From Rhizobium tropici CIAT 899 (GTDB taxonomy: Bacteria; Pseudomonadota; Alphaproteobacteria; Rhizobiales; Rhizobiaceae): DNA of 64,000 bases. The translations under genes were made by a program, and so were the position numbers. The DNA lies in NCBI RefSeq assembly GCF_000330885.1, contig NC_020060.1, positions 128,140 to 192,139 on the forward strand. Direction: 5' to 3'. Under the pieces are notes generated by a model, which worked only from the letters and a program-made list of their open reading frames with translations, was not told the origin of the DNA and did no database searches. Shown piece by piece: positions 52,450 to 60,857 of this stretch (positions within the stretch are counted from its first letter, which is position 1; each line of letters opens with the position of its first letter).

Positions 52450-54234
52450 ATGCAACTCATGAAGGTCGATCCGCGTGCGCTGAAGGACAACCCCGACAAC
52501 ACGCGTCAGTCGAAGTCGACGCCGCAGGCCGACGCCCTGCTTCTGGCGACCATCAAGGCTGTAGGCGTTATCCAGCCGCCCGTCATTTTCCCGGAAGCCG
52601 GTGGCAACGGCTACGTCATTGAAGCGGGTCACCGGCGCACACGCATGGCGGTCGCCGCCGGTCTCGAGGAAATCGACGTGATCGTCGTCGAGGCGGCCAA
52701 CGACAATGGCGCCATGCGCTCGATGATCGAGAACATCGCGCGTGAGCCGTTGAACCCCGTCGACCAATGGCGCGGCATCGAGCGGCTGGTCGCGCTTGGT
52801 TGGACCGAGGAGGCGATCGCCGTAGCGCTTGCCCTCCCCGTCCGCCAGATCCGCAAGCTCCGTCTGCTCGCCAACGTTCTGCCTTCGATGCTCGACCAGA
52901 TGGCGAAGGGAGACATGCCGAACGAGCAGCAGCTGAGGACGATCGCCGCTGCCTCGTCCGAGGAGCAGAAAGAGGTCTGGAAAGCCCACAAGCCGAAGAA
53001 GGGCGATACGGCAGCCTGGTGGCAGATCGCCAACGGGCTGTCGAAAACCCGCATGTACGCTCGCGATGCAAGCTTCGGCGATGATCTTCGCCTGGCCTAC
53101 GGTATCGAGTGGTCCGAGGACCTGTTCGGCCCGGCCGATCAGGACAATCGCTACACCACAAATGTCGAGGCGTTCCTCGGCGCCCAGCAGGAGTGGATGG
53201 CAAGCAACCTGCCGAAGAAGGGTGCGATCGTCGAGGTCAACAATTGGGGCCAGCCGGACCTGCCGAAGAAGGCCGAACGCGTCTACGGCAAGCCAGGCAA
53301 AGGCGATTGCACCGCAATGTACCTCGATCGCGAGGGCAAGGTGCAGAGCGTTCACTACCGGATGCCGGAGGTCAGGAAGTCCGCCGGCCAGACCGGCACC
53401 GCGGCCGATGGGACGGAGGAGGCCAACGACGAGGCGGCGGTCGCCGGAAAGACAAGGCCCGACGTCACGCAGAAGGGCTTCGACATGATCGGTGATTTCC
53501 GGACCGATGCGCTGCATGAGGCGCTGGCCCGCGCGCCGATCGAGGACGACATGTTGATGGCTCTCCTGGTCATGGCCTTTGCCGGCACCAATGTCCGGGT
53601 CGATTCCGGCGCCAACGACACCATGTTCGGACTGAGGCGGTTCCAACGTCATGCCGCGCGCCTCTATTCCGCCGATGGCAGGCTGTCGGTCGATATGGAC
53701 AGCGTGCGTGTCGCCGCCCGTTCGGTCCTCATCGACGTGCTTTCTTGCCGCCGTGGTATGTCGAACAGCGGCGTCGTCTCGAGGATCGCCGGCGAGGCGA
53801 TCGGCGCCGAAGGCTTCCTACCGAATATGGGAACAGAGGACTTCCTTCTGTGCCTGTCGCGCCAGGCCCTGGAGACTGCGGCAAAGGAGGCCAACCTCCA
53901 GCCCCGGGCGCGGGTCCGCGAAACCCGCGCAGCCCTCGTCGACCACTTCACATCGACTGAGGCAACCTTCGTCCATCCGGCGGCGCTGTTTGCGCCTGAC
54001 CCGAAGGACATCGCCGATCTCCTGAAACATCGCGATTGCTTCGACGAGGAGAATGCCCCGGTCGAAGAGGCGATCGGCGATATCGGCGGCGATGCGCAGC
54101 CGGACGCTCGCAACGACGCCGACGCTTCAGACGCACAGGATCTGGATCACGGGGATCCTGACGCTGATGCGGTGACGACAAATGATGACCCCTCCAGCGA
54201 CGAGGAAACCGCCTACGCGATCGCGGCGGAATAG
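52450..54234 (+). CDS. ParB/RepB-like N-terminal domain protein
   Basis: A 594-residue protein. The N-terminal ParB/Spo0J nucleotidase-like fold is clear: VDPRALKDNPDNTR, TIKAVGVIQPPVIFPE, EAGHRRTRMAVAAGL near residue 57, MIENIAREPLNPVDQWRGIE and a helix-turn-helix near 115-140 (WTEEAIAVALALPVRQIRKL). The remaining 450 residues have no domain that I recognise. The same arrangement exists on many rhizobial plasmids next to the methylase-helicase, and it is not the repABC partition gene. ATG 52450 follows AAGGAGCATCCC. A 10-bp-stem terminator follows. Confidence 0.85.
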   Translation: MQLMKVDPRALKDNPDNTRQSKSTPQADALLLATIKAVGVIQPPVIFPEAGGNGYVIEAGHRRTRMAVAAGLEEIDVIVVEAANDNGAMRSMIENIAREPLNPVDQWRGIERLVALGWTEEAIAVALALPVRQIRKLRLLANVLPSMLDQMAKGDMPNEQQLRTIAAASSEEQKEVWKAHKPKKGDTAAWWQIANGLSKTRMYARDASFGDDLRLAYGIEWSEDLFGPADQDNRYTTNVEAFLGAQQEWMASNLPKKGAIVEVNNWGQPDLPKKAERVYGKPGKGDCTAMYLDREGKVQSVHYRMPEVRKSAGQTGTAADGTEEANDEAAVAGKTRPDVTQKGFDMIGDFRTDALHEALARAPIEDDMLMALLVMAFAGTNVRVDSGANDTMFGLRRFQRHAARLYSADGRLSVDMDSVRVAARSVLIDVLSCRRGMSNSGVVSRIAGEAIGAEGFLPNMGTEDFLLCLSRQALETAAKEANLQPRARVRETRAALVDHFTSTEATFVHPAALFAPDPKDIADLLKHRDCFDEENAPVEEAIGDIGGDAQPDARNDADASDAQDLDHGDPDADAVTTNDDPSSDEETAYAIAAE

Positions 54235-54259
54235 CAGACCCTCTTCTCCGCATGAACCT

Positions 54260-54291
54260 CCGCCGCCGGCCGCCCCGGCGGCGGTTTCGTT
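54260..54291 (+). terminator. Terminator after ParB-like gene
   Basis: CCGCCGCCGG (54260-54269) pairs perfectly with CCGGCGGCGG (54275-54284) over a five-base loop, followed by TTTCGTTT. Starts 25 bases after the stop. Confidence 0.75.
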
Positions 54292-54326
54292 TCCACCACC
54301 ATCAAAACTCAAAGGAGGATGCGCAA

Positions 54327-54803
54327 ATGTCCGCGTCTCTGATCTATGACCTCGCCCCTGTTGGTTCCATCGTCGCCTGGTCGGATGGCACTCCCCGACC
54401 GCCCGAGCGTTTCAGCAAGAAGCTCGCCGCCTGGAAGACCCGGAACAGTCAGGGCCGGCTGGTCCGCAAGGAGGGCGAGCGCAGCCTCGGCGCCACGAGC
54501 CTGTCGCCCAATTTTACGCTTCACGAGGGCGATCTCGGCGCAAGTGGCGTGATCGCCATCCGCATCCACCGCACCTTCTCGCTCGAGAGCACGCTGACAT
54601 TCAAAGTGATCGAGCGGCCGCCGCTCGGATCGGTTCGCGTTTTCGATCGCGCCGGCGCCAATGCCGAGCTCGTGCATCTCGCCGTTGATCGGCACGCGGC
54701 CGAGGAATGGCTCACCCAGCACGGCTATCCTCATGCCGTTCTCGACGAGGTGACTGAGGATGAGATTGCTGCCGATCACATGGAAGGGAGGGCTGCGGCA
54801 TGA
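54327..54803 (+). CDS. Hypothetical plasmid protein
   Basis: A 158-residue soluble protein beginning MSASLIYDLAPVGSIVAWSD. No domain recognised. ATG 54327 follows AAAGGAGGATGCGCAA. Its stop overlaps the next start (ATGA at 54800), the first link in a translationally coupled chain of four genes up to 56436. Confidence 0.8.
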   Translation: MSASLIYDLAPVGSIVAWSDGTPRPPERFSKKLAAWKTRNSQGRLVRKEGERSLGATSLSPNFTLHEGDLGASGVIAIRIHRTFSLESTLTFKVIERPPLGSVRVFDRAGANAELVHLAVDRHAAEEWLTQHGYPHAVLDEVTEDEIAADHMEGRAAA

Positions 54804-55684
54804 ACCCGGCACACACGCCCCAAATAGAGGCCTCCACCCCTGAAGATTTAGGGGTGGAATTCGCCAGAGCCGCCGACGACATGGCTGTCGCGCGGATCGG
54901 CGATCTCGTCTTCGCAATGGTTCCTGCCGGTGGCGGGCAATATTTGCTCGCCAGTGCATGGCGGGTGTCGCGGCCGCTTGCCGCGCTGAAGCGCGATGAT
55001 TTCTATTCCCACCATGGCGCGGTCGCCGACGAAGCGGCGTTTCGCGACCGTATGATCGAACAGGCGGAACGCAGCCGCGAGTTGGGTTTGCTTTCCCGAC
55101 AGAGCGTGCGAATGACCTGCAGCACGCCTTGGGGTGCGTCGCAGAGCGCCACCGTCTACGCCGACGGCATCGTCTCCCACACAACGGCTGGCCATGGCGG
55201 CTTCCAACTCTCCTCTGCTCGCAACGCCAGGGTCCATCCGATGCTGAGGGCAGACGGCGGCTGGTACGAGGAGGATGCCGCGTGGGCGGTCGTCGCCCTG
55301 ACCTTTCCGGACCTGTTCACGGCCTACGAACGCAAGTGCTCGGACAAGACGATCCGCGACAGTTGGCCGGATGTCTGGGAGGCGATCTCCGGTCGCCCCC
55401 TTGCACCCGGCGAGTGCTACGAGAAGGATGCCCGAGCCTTCGCGCGGCAGCACGCTGGCGACTGGATCGTCATCTCGGCGCTACGGTCAGACCATAACGC
55501 CGGCATGACCGAGGTGATCGCCACGATCGGCGGCAAGCGCGGCGAGCGCGTGAAAGAGCGTCGCTTCCTGGTGCCGAGCGATGAGTATGCAATCGGCCGC
55601 TTCGGCTTTGTCATCGATGAGGCGAGGCATGCCGTCTATGACGGACCCTCCAGCTTCGCCGGTTGGCGTGGGAGGGCGTCGTAA
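54800..55684 (+). CDS. Hypothetical plasmid protein (DUF7007-like)
   Basis: A 294-residue protein. The central block CSTPWGASQSATVYADGIVS then HTTAGHGGFQLSSARN, and GGWYEEDAAWAVVALTFPDL, are features I associate with a rhizobial plasmid family (probably DUF7007); no function is known. ATG overlaps the upstream stop by four bases; its own stop overlaps the next start (TAATG). Confidence 0.7.
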   Translation: MNPAHTPQIEASTPEDLGVEFARAADDMAVARIGDLVFAMVPAGGGQYLLASAWRVSRPLAALKRDDFYSHHGAVADEAAFRDRMIEQAERSRELGLLSRQSVRMTCSTPWGASQSATVYADGIVSHTTAGHGGFQLSSARNARVHPMLRADGGWYEEDAAWAVVALTFPDLFTAYERKCSDKTIRDSWPDVWEAISGRPLAPGECYEKDARAFARQHAGDWIVISALRSDHNAGMTEVIATIGGKRGERVKERRFLVPSDEYAIGRFGFVIDEARHAVYDGPSSFAGWRGRAS

Positions 55685-56032
55685 TGGCCAGTTCCGAACG
55701 ACAGGCCGGCTCGCTTGCCAGAATGGAAGCGGCGCGGCGAAAGACACAGCACCAGCTCGCTCTCATCGAGCGGCAGATTACGCGCCGCATGACAGCGCTC
55801 ATTCCGCAGCTTGGCCGACGTCAGGCTGGCTTTCGCCGGGGCAAGCCGCCGGAGCCGGGGCGCCTTCCTCGAACGCTACCGCGCGAACCTGGCAGCTCTG
55901 ACGGCCGAGCGCCAGCCCGAGCTCGACGCGCTTACCCGAAAACTTGCCCGGCAGGACGCGGCAATCACGGCATTTCGGGTGCGAGTAGAATCCGATCCAC
56001 CCGTCGCAACCGCCCGGAGAGCGTCGCCATGA
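55684..56032 (+). pseudogene. Coiled-coil hypothetical protein broken by one-base frameshift
   Basis: The frame starting at 55684 reads MASSERQAGSLARMEAARRK then TQHQLALIERQITRRMTALIPQL; it then loses sense. In the next frame, from about 55803, ADVRLAFAGASRRSRGAFLE then RYRANLAALTAERQPELDAL continues smoothly to a stop at 56032. Removing one T at about 55804 (CAGCTTGGCC to CAGCTGGCC) restores a 115-residue helical protein that overlaps the next gene by ATGA. The intact overlaps at both ends show that it was a genuine gene; either it is newly inactivated or the base is a sequencing error. Confidence 0.7.
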
Positions 56033-56436
56033 GCACGATCGGAGAACTGGAGCGAAAAGCCGGTATCGGCACATCGCCAGCCGAGAGAACCGCATTCTGG
56101 CGCCAGTTCCATCACCTCGAGGGCGAAGCCTGCGTCAACGCGGGGGTTGCGGAACTCAGGCGCCTGATCGCGGCCAGGGAAGCAGTGTCCGAGGCCTCGC
56201 CAAAGACGCGTGTTGCCCGTTTTCGCCATGAAGTAATGCCGCCCCTGACGGCGGATCAGCAAGCGGCGCTTCAGGCTTATGCCGCCAAGCATGGCCGCCG
56301 CTGGAAATCGATCCTCAGCAATGCGTGGATGGGCGGTCCGCCGCATGATGACGGCGGTCTGCTGCGGGGCCTTCGCAACTCGCACGGTCCGAGCTGGCTG
56401 CAATCCTACCGGTTGCCCAAGCCGCCCGAGCGGTAG
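56029..56436 (+). CDS. Hypothetical plasmid protein
   Basis: A 135-residue protein beginning MSTIGELERKAGIGTSPAER and ending in a conserved-looking GRRWKSILSNAWMGGPPHDD, SHGPSWLQSYRLPKPP. No domain recognised; similar proteins of this end pattern occur on rhizobial plasmids. Starts within the ATGA overlap with the frameshifted gene, so its own translation may suffer from that mutation. Confidence 0.7.
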   Translation: MSTIGELERKAGIGTSPAERTAFWRQFHHLEGEACVNAGVAELRRLIAAREAVSEASPKTRVARFRHEVMPPLTADQQAALQAYAAKHGRRWKSILSNAWMGGPPHDDGGLLRGLRNSHGPSWLQSYRLPKPPER

Positions 56437-56800
56437 GGGAGCATTCACGCCCGCGTGGGGAAGACGGAGTTTGCGGGGGAGCCTCCAGTTTCGTTTCGAG
56501 GACGTCGTCTCCCTCTCCACGCCGGCTTGCCCTTCGGTTTTGCTGCGGTCTGAACCGGCGGCCGTGCGCTTCAAGGCCGCTGTCGCGCCGCGGTGCGGCC
56601 GGACCCCGCCGTCCTTCTCGGAGCAGGCTCGCGTGCTCCGTCGAGGGCAGCTTGCCCTCTTCGCACGCAAACCGGCTCCGCTCGTCCAGGTGGGGCCGGA
56701 CCCTGAAGCGCCCGTCTTTCCGCCGGTTCGGGCTGACCGCACCGAAGGGCAAGCCGGCATGGGCCGCAGCCGCTTCGGACGACCTCGAAAGGAAACGACC
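56437..56800. other. Long GC-rich leader before 56801 gene
   Basis: About 360 bases without convincing gene. It is very GC-rich with many short inverted repeats (for example CTCGAGG-like and GCAGCTTGCC groups) and ends in CTCGAAAGGAAACGACC before the ATG. It is probably a structured untranslated leader plus promoter. Confidence 0.4.
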
Positions 56801-57388
56801 ATGGCCAAGCCCGCATCCTCTCCTCGCCAATCCCCACGCGTCGTGCAACTTCGCAAGGGCGCCACCGTCGAAATGGTCCGGCTCACCTGCCCCGACGCCA
56901 GCCAGGCGCTGAAGATCGCCGAGAGTTTCGGGACCGCCGTCATCGACAGCGACGGCATCCGCGACCTGCATGAGCGCCTGATCATCGAGACAGCCGATGC
57001 GCTCGGCGATGGCCTTGGCGACAAGGCCATGCAGATCCACCTGCAGCGGATCGTCGGCGCCTATGTCGGTTCTGCCCATGGCGCCGGCCAGTTCTACAGC
57101 CGCGCCGTCACCGAAGCGCGCGATGCCACGGCCAAGGCCGCGAACGATGCCCGTGACGAGGACCTCGACGGCCCCGTCGGCTATGACAGCGCCGCCCAGC
57201 GTAAGCGGGAGTTTGCCGCCGACATGGGCATACAGGCCCATTCGCTCAGAATGGCAGCCGAAGGTGCCGTCGCTGCCTATGCCCAGGTCATCGGCGAGAC
57301 CTGGAAGCCTTTCGACCGGCCGGTCGAGCAGCCGGGCACGTCGCTCAGCCGCAAGGCGGCCGAAGCGCAAATCTCAGCCTTCGATTAG
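56801..57388 (+). CDS. Hypothetical plasmid protein
   Basis: A 195-residue protein beginning MAKPASSPRQSPRVVQLRKG, helical and rich in Ala, with SFGTAVIDSDGIRDLHERLI, and QIHLQRIVGAYVGSAHGAGQ. No known domain recognised. ATG 56801 follows GAAAGGAAACGACC. It ends in front of two strong terminators. Confidence 0.78.
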   Translation: MAKPASSPRQSPRVVQLRKGATVEMVRLTCPDASQALKIAESFGTAVIDSDGIRDLHERLIIETADALGDGLGDKAMQIHLQRIVGAYVGSAHGAGQFYSRAVTEARDATAKAANDARDEDLDGPVGYDSAAQRKREFAADMGIQAHSLRMAAEGAVAAYAQVIGETWKPFDRPVEQPGTSLSRKAAEAQISAFD

Positions 57389-57393
57389 ATAGC

Positions 57394-57418
57394 TCGGGCG
57401 GGGCTCCGCCCGGCTTTT
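57394..57418 (+). terminator. Terminator after 56801 gene
   Basis: GGGCGG (57396-57401) pairs with CCGCCC (57406-57411), followed by GGCTTTT. Begins only a few bases after the stop. Confidence 0.7.
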
Positions 57419-57435
57419 CAGTCGACACAAGAACG

Positions 57436-57464
57436 GCCGGTTCCATGGCGGGACCGGCTTTTTT
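57436..57464 (+). terminator. Second terminator downstream
   Basis: GCCGGTTCC (57436-57444) pairs with GGACCGGC (57451-57458), one bulged base, then TTTTTT. Tandem with the terminator at 57394. Confidence 0.75.
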
Positions 57465-57688
57465 CGTGTCGCGGAGGCGGAAACGAGCAAAATGAAATGA
57501 AGCCGATGGCGCGCGCAGCGCAGCCCGTTCCGTTCGTCGGGTCTGCAGGAGCCGCCGGCGGACGCAACGGCCTTGCCGTCCTCCACTTTGTTGCGGCCGT
57601 TCCGGTGCATCCGCCGACTGACCTGCTCCTGCCTTCGACCCTCCGCAACGGGCCGCGACGGGCGCGGCCTCGAAACGGAGGTTTTGAT
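57465..57688. other. GC-rich leader before antirestriction gene
   Basis: About 220 bases without a gene; contains CGCAACGGCCTTGCCG, a motif also partly seen near 59058, and ends in AAACGGAGGTTTTGAT, a strong ribosome site. Confidence 0.4.
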
Positions 57689-58615
57689 ATGAGCACGACA
57701 GAAAATCAGAGGGGCGATCTTTATACCCGCATCACCGATAAGATCATCGAAGATCTTGCGAAGGGCGTGCGGCCCTGGATGAAACCATGGAATGCGGCGA
57801 ACACGGCAGGCCGCATTACCCGGCCGCTGCGTTACAACGGGCAACCCTATTCTGGCGTCAACGTACTGCTTTTATGGTCGGAGGGCATCGCACGGGGTTA
57901 TACGTCATCCACATGGATGACGTTCAAGCAGTCCCTTGAACTGGGCGCCGCGGTGCGCAAAGGCGAGACCGGCACGACCGTCGTCTTCGCCAGCCGGTTC
58001 ACCAAGTCCGAAACCGACGGGAACGGCGGCGAAGTCGAGCGGGAAATCCCCTTCCTGAAGGCGTATAGCGTGTTCAACATCGAGCAGATCGACGGACTTC
58101 CCGACCACTACAATCATCAGCGGCCCGCACCGGTTCCAGATCCGGTCCAGCGCATCGAGCATGCCGATTGGTTCTTCCGCAACACCGGCGCTTCCATTCG
58201 CCACGGCGGCAACCAGGCCTTCTTCTCGCCGGCCGCCGACCTCATTCAGATGCCGCTGTTCGAGAGCTTCAAGGACGCTGCAAGCTACTATGCAACCCTC
58301 AGTCACGAGGTCACCCATTGGACCGCGCCGGACCACCGTGTCGGTCGCGACCTCAGCCGCTACGCCAAGGACAAGAGCGAGCGTGCGCGCGAGGAATTGA
58401 TTGCCGAGCTCGGCAGTTGCTTCCTTTGCGCCGACCTCGGCATTGTTCCCGAACTCGACCCACGACCCGATCACGCGTCCTATCTTGACTCCTGGCTCAA
58501 GGTCCTGACCGACGACAGACGGGCGATCTTCCAGGCGGCAGCGCATGCGCAACGGGCCGTAACGTTCCTGCATTCGCTGCAGCCCGACTCAGCCGACGAG
58601 CGCCTTGCTGCGTAA
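57689..58615 (+). CDS. ArdC-like antirestriction protein
   Basis: A 308-residue protein. The N-terminal DUF1738-like ssDNA-binding domain has RGDLYTRITDKIIEDLAKGV, PYSGVNVLLLW and RKGETGTTVVFASRF. A C-terminal zincin-like metalloprotease carries SHEVTHWTAP (HExxH) and a downstream Glu in ELIAELGSCFLCADLG. ArdC proteins protect incoming conjugative DNA from restriction, the protease part being of uncertain role. ATG 57689 follows GGAGGTTTTGAT. Part of the plasmid's transfer-protection set with the methylase-helicase. Confidence 0.9.
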   Translation: MSTTENQRGDLYTRITDKIIEDLAKGVRPWMKPWNAANTAGRITRPLRYNGQPYSGVNVLLLWSEGIARGYTSSTWMTFKQSLELGAAVRKGETGTTVVFASRFTKSETDGNGGEVEREIPFLKAYSVFNIEQIDGLPDHYNHQRPAPVPDPVQRIEHADWFFRNTGASIRHGGNQAFFSPAADLIQMPLFESFKDAASYYATLSHEVTHWTAPDHRVGRDLSRYAKDKSERAREELIAELGSCFLCADLGIVPELDPRPDHASYLDSWLKVLTDDRRAIFQAAAHAQRAVTFLHSLQPDSADERLAA

Positions 58616-58622
58616 CGACTTG

Positions 58623-58799
58623 TCAGCGCCGGTCGTTGGTCTCGCCAGCGACCGGCAACTCTCGGTCGTCAGCCGCGGTGGGCGCGTCACGATCAGTTGC
58701 AAGGTCCAGTTTGCCCCAGATCGAGGTTTTCCGGGCAATCGGCTTGAGCTTCCGGGACGGCTTGATTTCGACGATAAACGGTTTTGTCTGCTGACGCAT
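58623..58799 (-). CDS. Small basic hypothetical protein
   Basis: A 58-residue protein, MRQQTKPFIVEIKPSRKLKP then IARKTSIWGKLDL and an acidic tail. It begins with ATG at 58799, after GGGAGGATTT, a near-ideal ribosome site that supports a real gene. It is convergent with the antirestriction gene, 7 bases from its stop. I have seen similar short proteins on rhizobial plasmids but know no function. Confidence 0.7.
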   Translation of the reverse strand: MRQQTKPFIVEIKPSRKLKPIARKTSIWGKLDLATDRDAPTAADDRELPVAGETNDRR

Positions 58800-59244
58800 A
58801 AATCCTCCCGGCGACGAATCGCAAGGCGCGACGATAGCGCGGAGGATGGGCAATGCAACGCCCTACGCTCGGGGGTTCAGCGAGGCTTGGGTCTGGCATG
58901 TGGACAGGACAGCGGAGCGATGGTTGTAACGGTCGGACGGGCATTCGTGGATTGGCAGCCATTGCCATATCCCTTCGACTACTGCACCAGGCCACGACCT
59001 TCGCGGGCTCGATGAGGCATGTCTGATCGAAGACCGGCTTCACCTCGATCGTCTTCCCGCAACGGCCTTGCGAAACTTTCTTCCCCTGAGCGCGATGCGC
59101 TCATTCCTCGCGAAGCAACAAAGCTTCTCCTGGCCGCCCTCCATTTCATTCCGGCCTTTCAGGTGCGGTCCGATCGTCCCCGATCCTTGCGACAGCCATC
59201 GAGGCCGCGATGGGCGCGGCCCGAAACAGCAAAGGAATACGACA
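58800..59244. other. Leader region before DUF736 gene
   Basis: About 440 bases between divergent genes, the small minus-strand gene and the DUF736 gene. Nothing recognisable; it contains promoters for both and ends with CAAAGGAATACGACA before the ATG. Confidence 0.4.
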
Positions 59245-59553
59245 ATGGCAACCATCGGCACCTTCACCACCTCCGAAACCGGCTTCAACGGCTCGATCCG
59301 CACGCTCGCCCTCAACGTCAAGGCCCGCATCGCCCGCATCGAAAACCCCTCCGACAAGGGCCCGCACTTCCGCATCTACGCAGGCAATGTCGAGCTGGGC
59401 GCGGCCTGGCAGAAGCGCTCGGAGCAGGACCGCGACTACCTCTCGGTCAAGCTCGACGATCCGAGCTTCCCCGCCCCGATCTACGCAACGCTCACCGAGG
59501 TCGAAGGCGAGGACGGCTACCAGCTGATCTGGTCCCGCCCCAACCGGGACTGA
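59245..59553 (+). CDS. DUF736-family protein
   Basis: A 102-residue protein with [40 protein letters not shown] and [17 protein letters not shown], a compact beta-rich protein. DUF736 is one of the most conserved small proteins of rhizobial plasmids, often near transfer genes; function unknown. ATG 59245 follows AAAGGAATACGACA. A GAAA-tetraloop hairpin and a terminator follow. Confidence 0.9.
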   Translation: MATIGTFTTSETGFNGSIRTLALNVKARIARIENPSDKGPHFRIYAGNVELGAAWQKRSEQDRDYLSVKLDDPSFPAPIYATLTEVEGEDGYQLIWSRPNRD

Positions 59554-59566
59554 GACCCGGACAAGG

Positions 59567-59584
59567 CCCCGCCGAAAGGCGGGG
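59567..59584 (+). other. Hairpin with GAAA tetraloop after DUF736 gene
   Basis: CCCCGCC-GAAA-GGCGGGG, seven perfect pairs with a stable GNRA loop, 14 bases past the stop. Not followed by a T-run, so perhaps an mRNA 3' stabiliser ahead of the terminator. Confidence 0.6.
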
Positions 59585-59606
59585 TCAAAACCGGTGACAG
59601 AGACAA

Positions 59607-59642
59607 GCCTGCGGCAGGCATCGAGCCTGCCGCCGGCTTTTT
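59607..59642 (+). terminator. Terminator after DUF736 gene
   Basis: GCGGCAGGC (59611-59619) pairs perfectly with GCCTGCCGC (59625-59633), followed by CGGCTTTTT. Confidence 0.8.
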
Positions 59643-59720
59643 CGGTGCGATACGGACAGGGACAATTGTCTGCTCAGATCGGGGTATCGTGTCGGGAGAA
59701 AATGTCGGCGTCGAAGGACG

Positions 59721-59822
59721 CGCGGTTCCCCCCAATTTTGCCTCCGCTTCGTACCTGCGCTCCAACAAAATCGGCTCCCCCACGCGCCGGCTCCGCCGGT
59801 CGCTGCCGCGCTCCTTGACCCC
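59721..59822 (+). repeat. Repeated leader element, copy 1
   Basis: Contains CCAATTTT (59732-59739) facing AAAATCGG (59767-59774), followed by CTCCCCC and ending in CGCGCTCCTTGACCCC. The same order of motifs recurs at 60225-60313. It lies before the small gene at 59878 and after a terminator, so it is probably a promoter/leader module. Confidence 0.55.
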
Positions 59823-59877
59823 GTCATCTCCTCCCGCCCCGCGGTCTCGTCTTTCACGAACTCAAGGAGATTAGACG

Positions 59878-60042
59878 ATGACGATCGAACAGCACATCGA
59901 AGAACTGCGGGCTGAACTGAGGAACGCCTGCGATGCCGCCGAGCGCCGCCAGATCGAGGCCGAGCTTGAACTCGCCCAGGCTGATCTGGCCGTGACGCTT
60001 GCCGAACAGGAGGGTGCGATCGTGGCCGAGCCGCCTTTTTGA
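59878..60042 (+). CDS. Very small coiled-coil protein
   Basis: A 54-residue protein, MTIEQHIEELRAELRNACDA then AERRQIEAELELAQADLAVT, almost wholly one amphipathic helix. ATG 59878 follows CTCAAGGAGATTAGACG. Good ribosome site, leader module and a terminator overlapping its stop codon support a genuine gene. Unknown function; the helix suggests self-association or binding to a partner. Confidence 0.75.
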   Translation: MTIEQHIEELRAELRNACDAAERRQIEAELELAQADLAVTLAEQEGAIVAEPPF

Positions 60043-60055
60043 GGCGGCTCTTTCT
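60028..60055 (+). terminator. Terminator overlapping small-gene stop codon
   Basis: GAGCCGCC (60028-60035) pairs with GGCGGCTC (60043-60050), followed by TTTCT. The stop codon of the gene lies in the loop. Confidence 0.7.
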
Positions 60056-60224
60056 ACGGCACGTGTGCCGGTTTGCCGGATTGACCGGCTTATCGGCTGT
60101 CGGGGGTTTCACCCCTCGACACTCGCGCCGGCTCCCGCCGGATACGGTCGCGGCCCCTTCTGGCCCGCGGGTCTCTTCTCTCTCTGACGTCCCATTTTAC
60201 TCCAGCAAATCCGGCGTCAAGAAC

Positions 60225-60313
60225 GGCGCGGTCTCCCCCAATTTTTCCGTCGCTGCGCTACCCGAAAAATCGGCTCCCCCGCTTGCAAGTCGCGTTCCGC
60301 GCTCCTTGACCCC
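60225..60313 (+). repeat. Repeated leader element, copy 2
   Basis: GGCGCGGTCTCCCCCAATTTT, then AAAATCGG at 60266-60273, CTCCCCC, and GCGCTCCTTGACCCC at the end: same motifs and order as at 59721-59822. It precedes the gene at 60366 and follows a terminator. Confidence 0.55.
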
Positions 60314-60365
60314 TCTTTGCCACGGAGTGGCCGATCTCCGTCATCAAGATGAAGGAGATCACATC

Positions 60366-60857
60366 ATGACCACGGATCAGAACCTTATGCTCCACACGAA
60401 GCTTTCCGGTTTCCGGCTCGTCGTGCTTGCAAACCGCTTCGGCTGCGATACCACGTTTTCACGAGCGCTTCATGACCGCCTGATCGAAGGGCTCGATGCG
60501 GCTCACGCTCGCCTCCGCACCATCATGGCATTGGAACGGAGCGTTCTTGCCGGCGACGACGACTATGCCGCCTATCGGCTCGCAGGCGAGAACGAGATGT
60601 TCGAGCGTTTCACCATCAACTTGCAGGATGAGCTCGAGATCGATTTCGACACGCACGAATACCGCATCAACGGTGGCGGTTGGACCAATGCTTTGTCGGC
60701 GGATTGCGACGGCGTCGATATCGATTATCCAAGGCTGGTCGCGATGTGCGAGACCGAACTGGGTTCCTTGGCAGCGATCGTCAGGGATATCCGCCAGGAA
60801 ACAGGCATCGTCATTCATGCGGCCCGTGTCGTCTACACAACGTACGAAAGCTCCTGA
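60366..60857 (+). CDS. Hypothetical plasmid protein
   Basis: A 163-residue acidic protein, MTTDQNLMLHTKLSGFRLVV then NRFGCDTTFSRALHDRLIEG, and DFDTHEYRINGGGWTNALSA. No domain recognised. ATG 60366 follows GAAGGAGATCACATC. The long frame upstream runs through the leader and is not coding. Confidence 0.75.
   Translation: MTTDQNLMLHTKLSGFRLVVLANRFGCDTTFSRALHDRLIEGLDAAHARLRTIMALERSVLAGDDDYAAYRLAGENEMFERFTINLQDELEIDFDTHEYRINGGGWTNALSADCDGVDIDYPRLVAMCETELGSLAAIVRDIRQETGIVIHAARVVYTTYESS

Noticed and set aside
52300..53652. 450-codon minus-strand open frame under the ParB-like gene
   Set aside because: It is antisense to a clear ParB-domain protein; its composition follows from the sense-strand codon usage, and it has no domain of its own.
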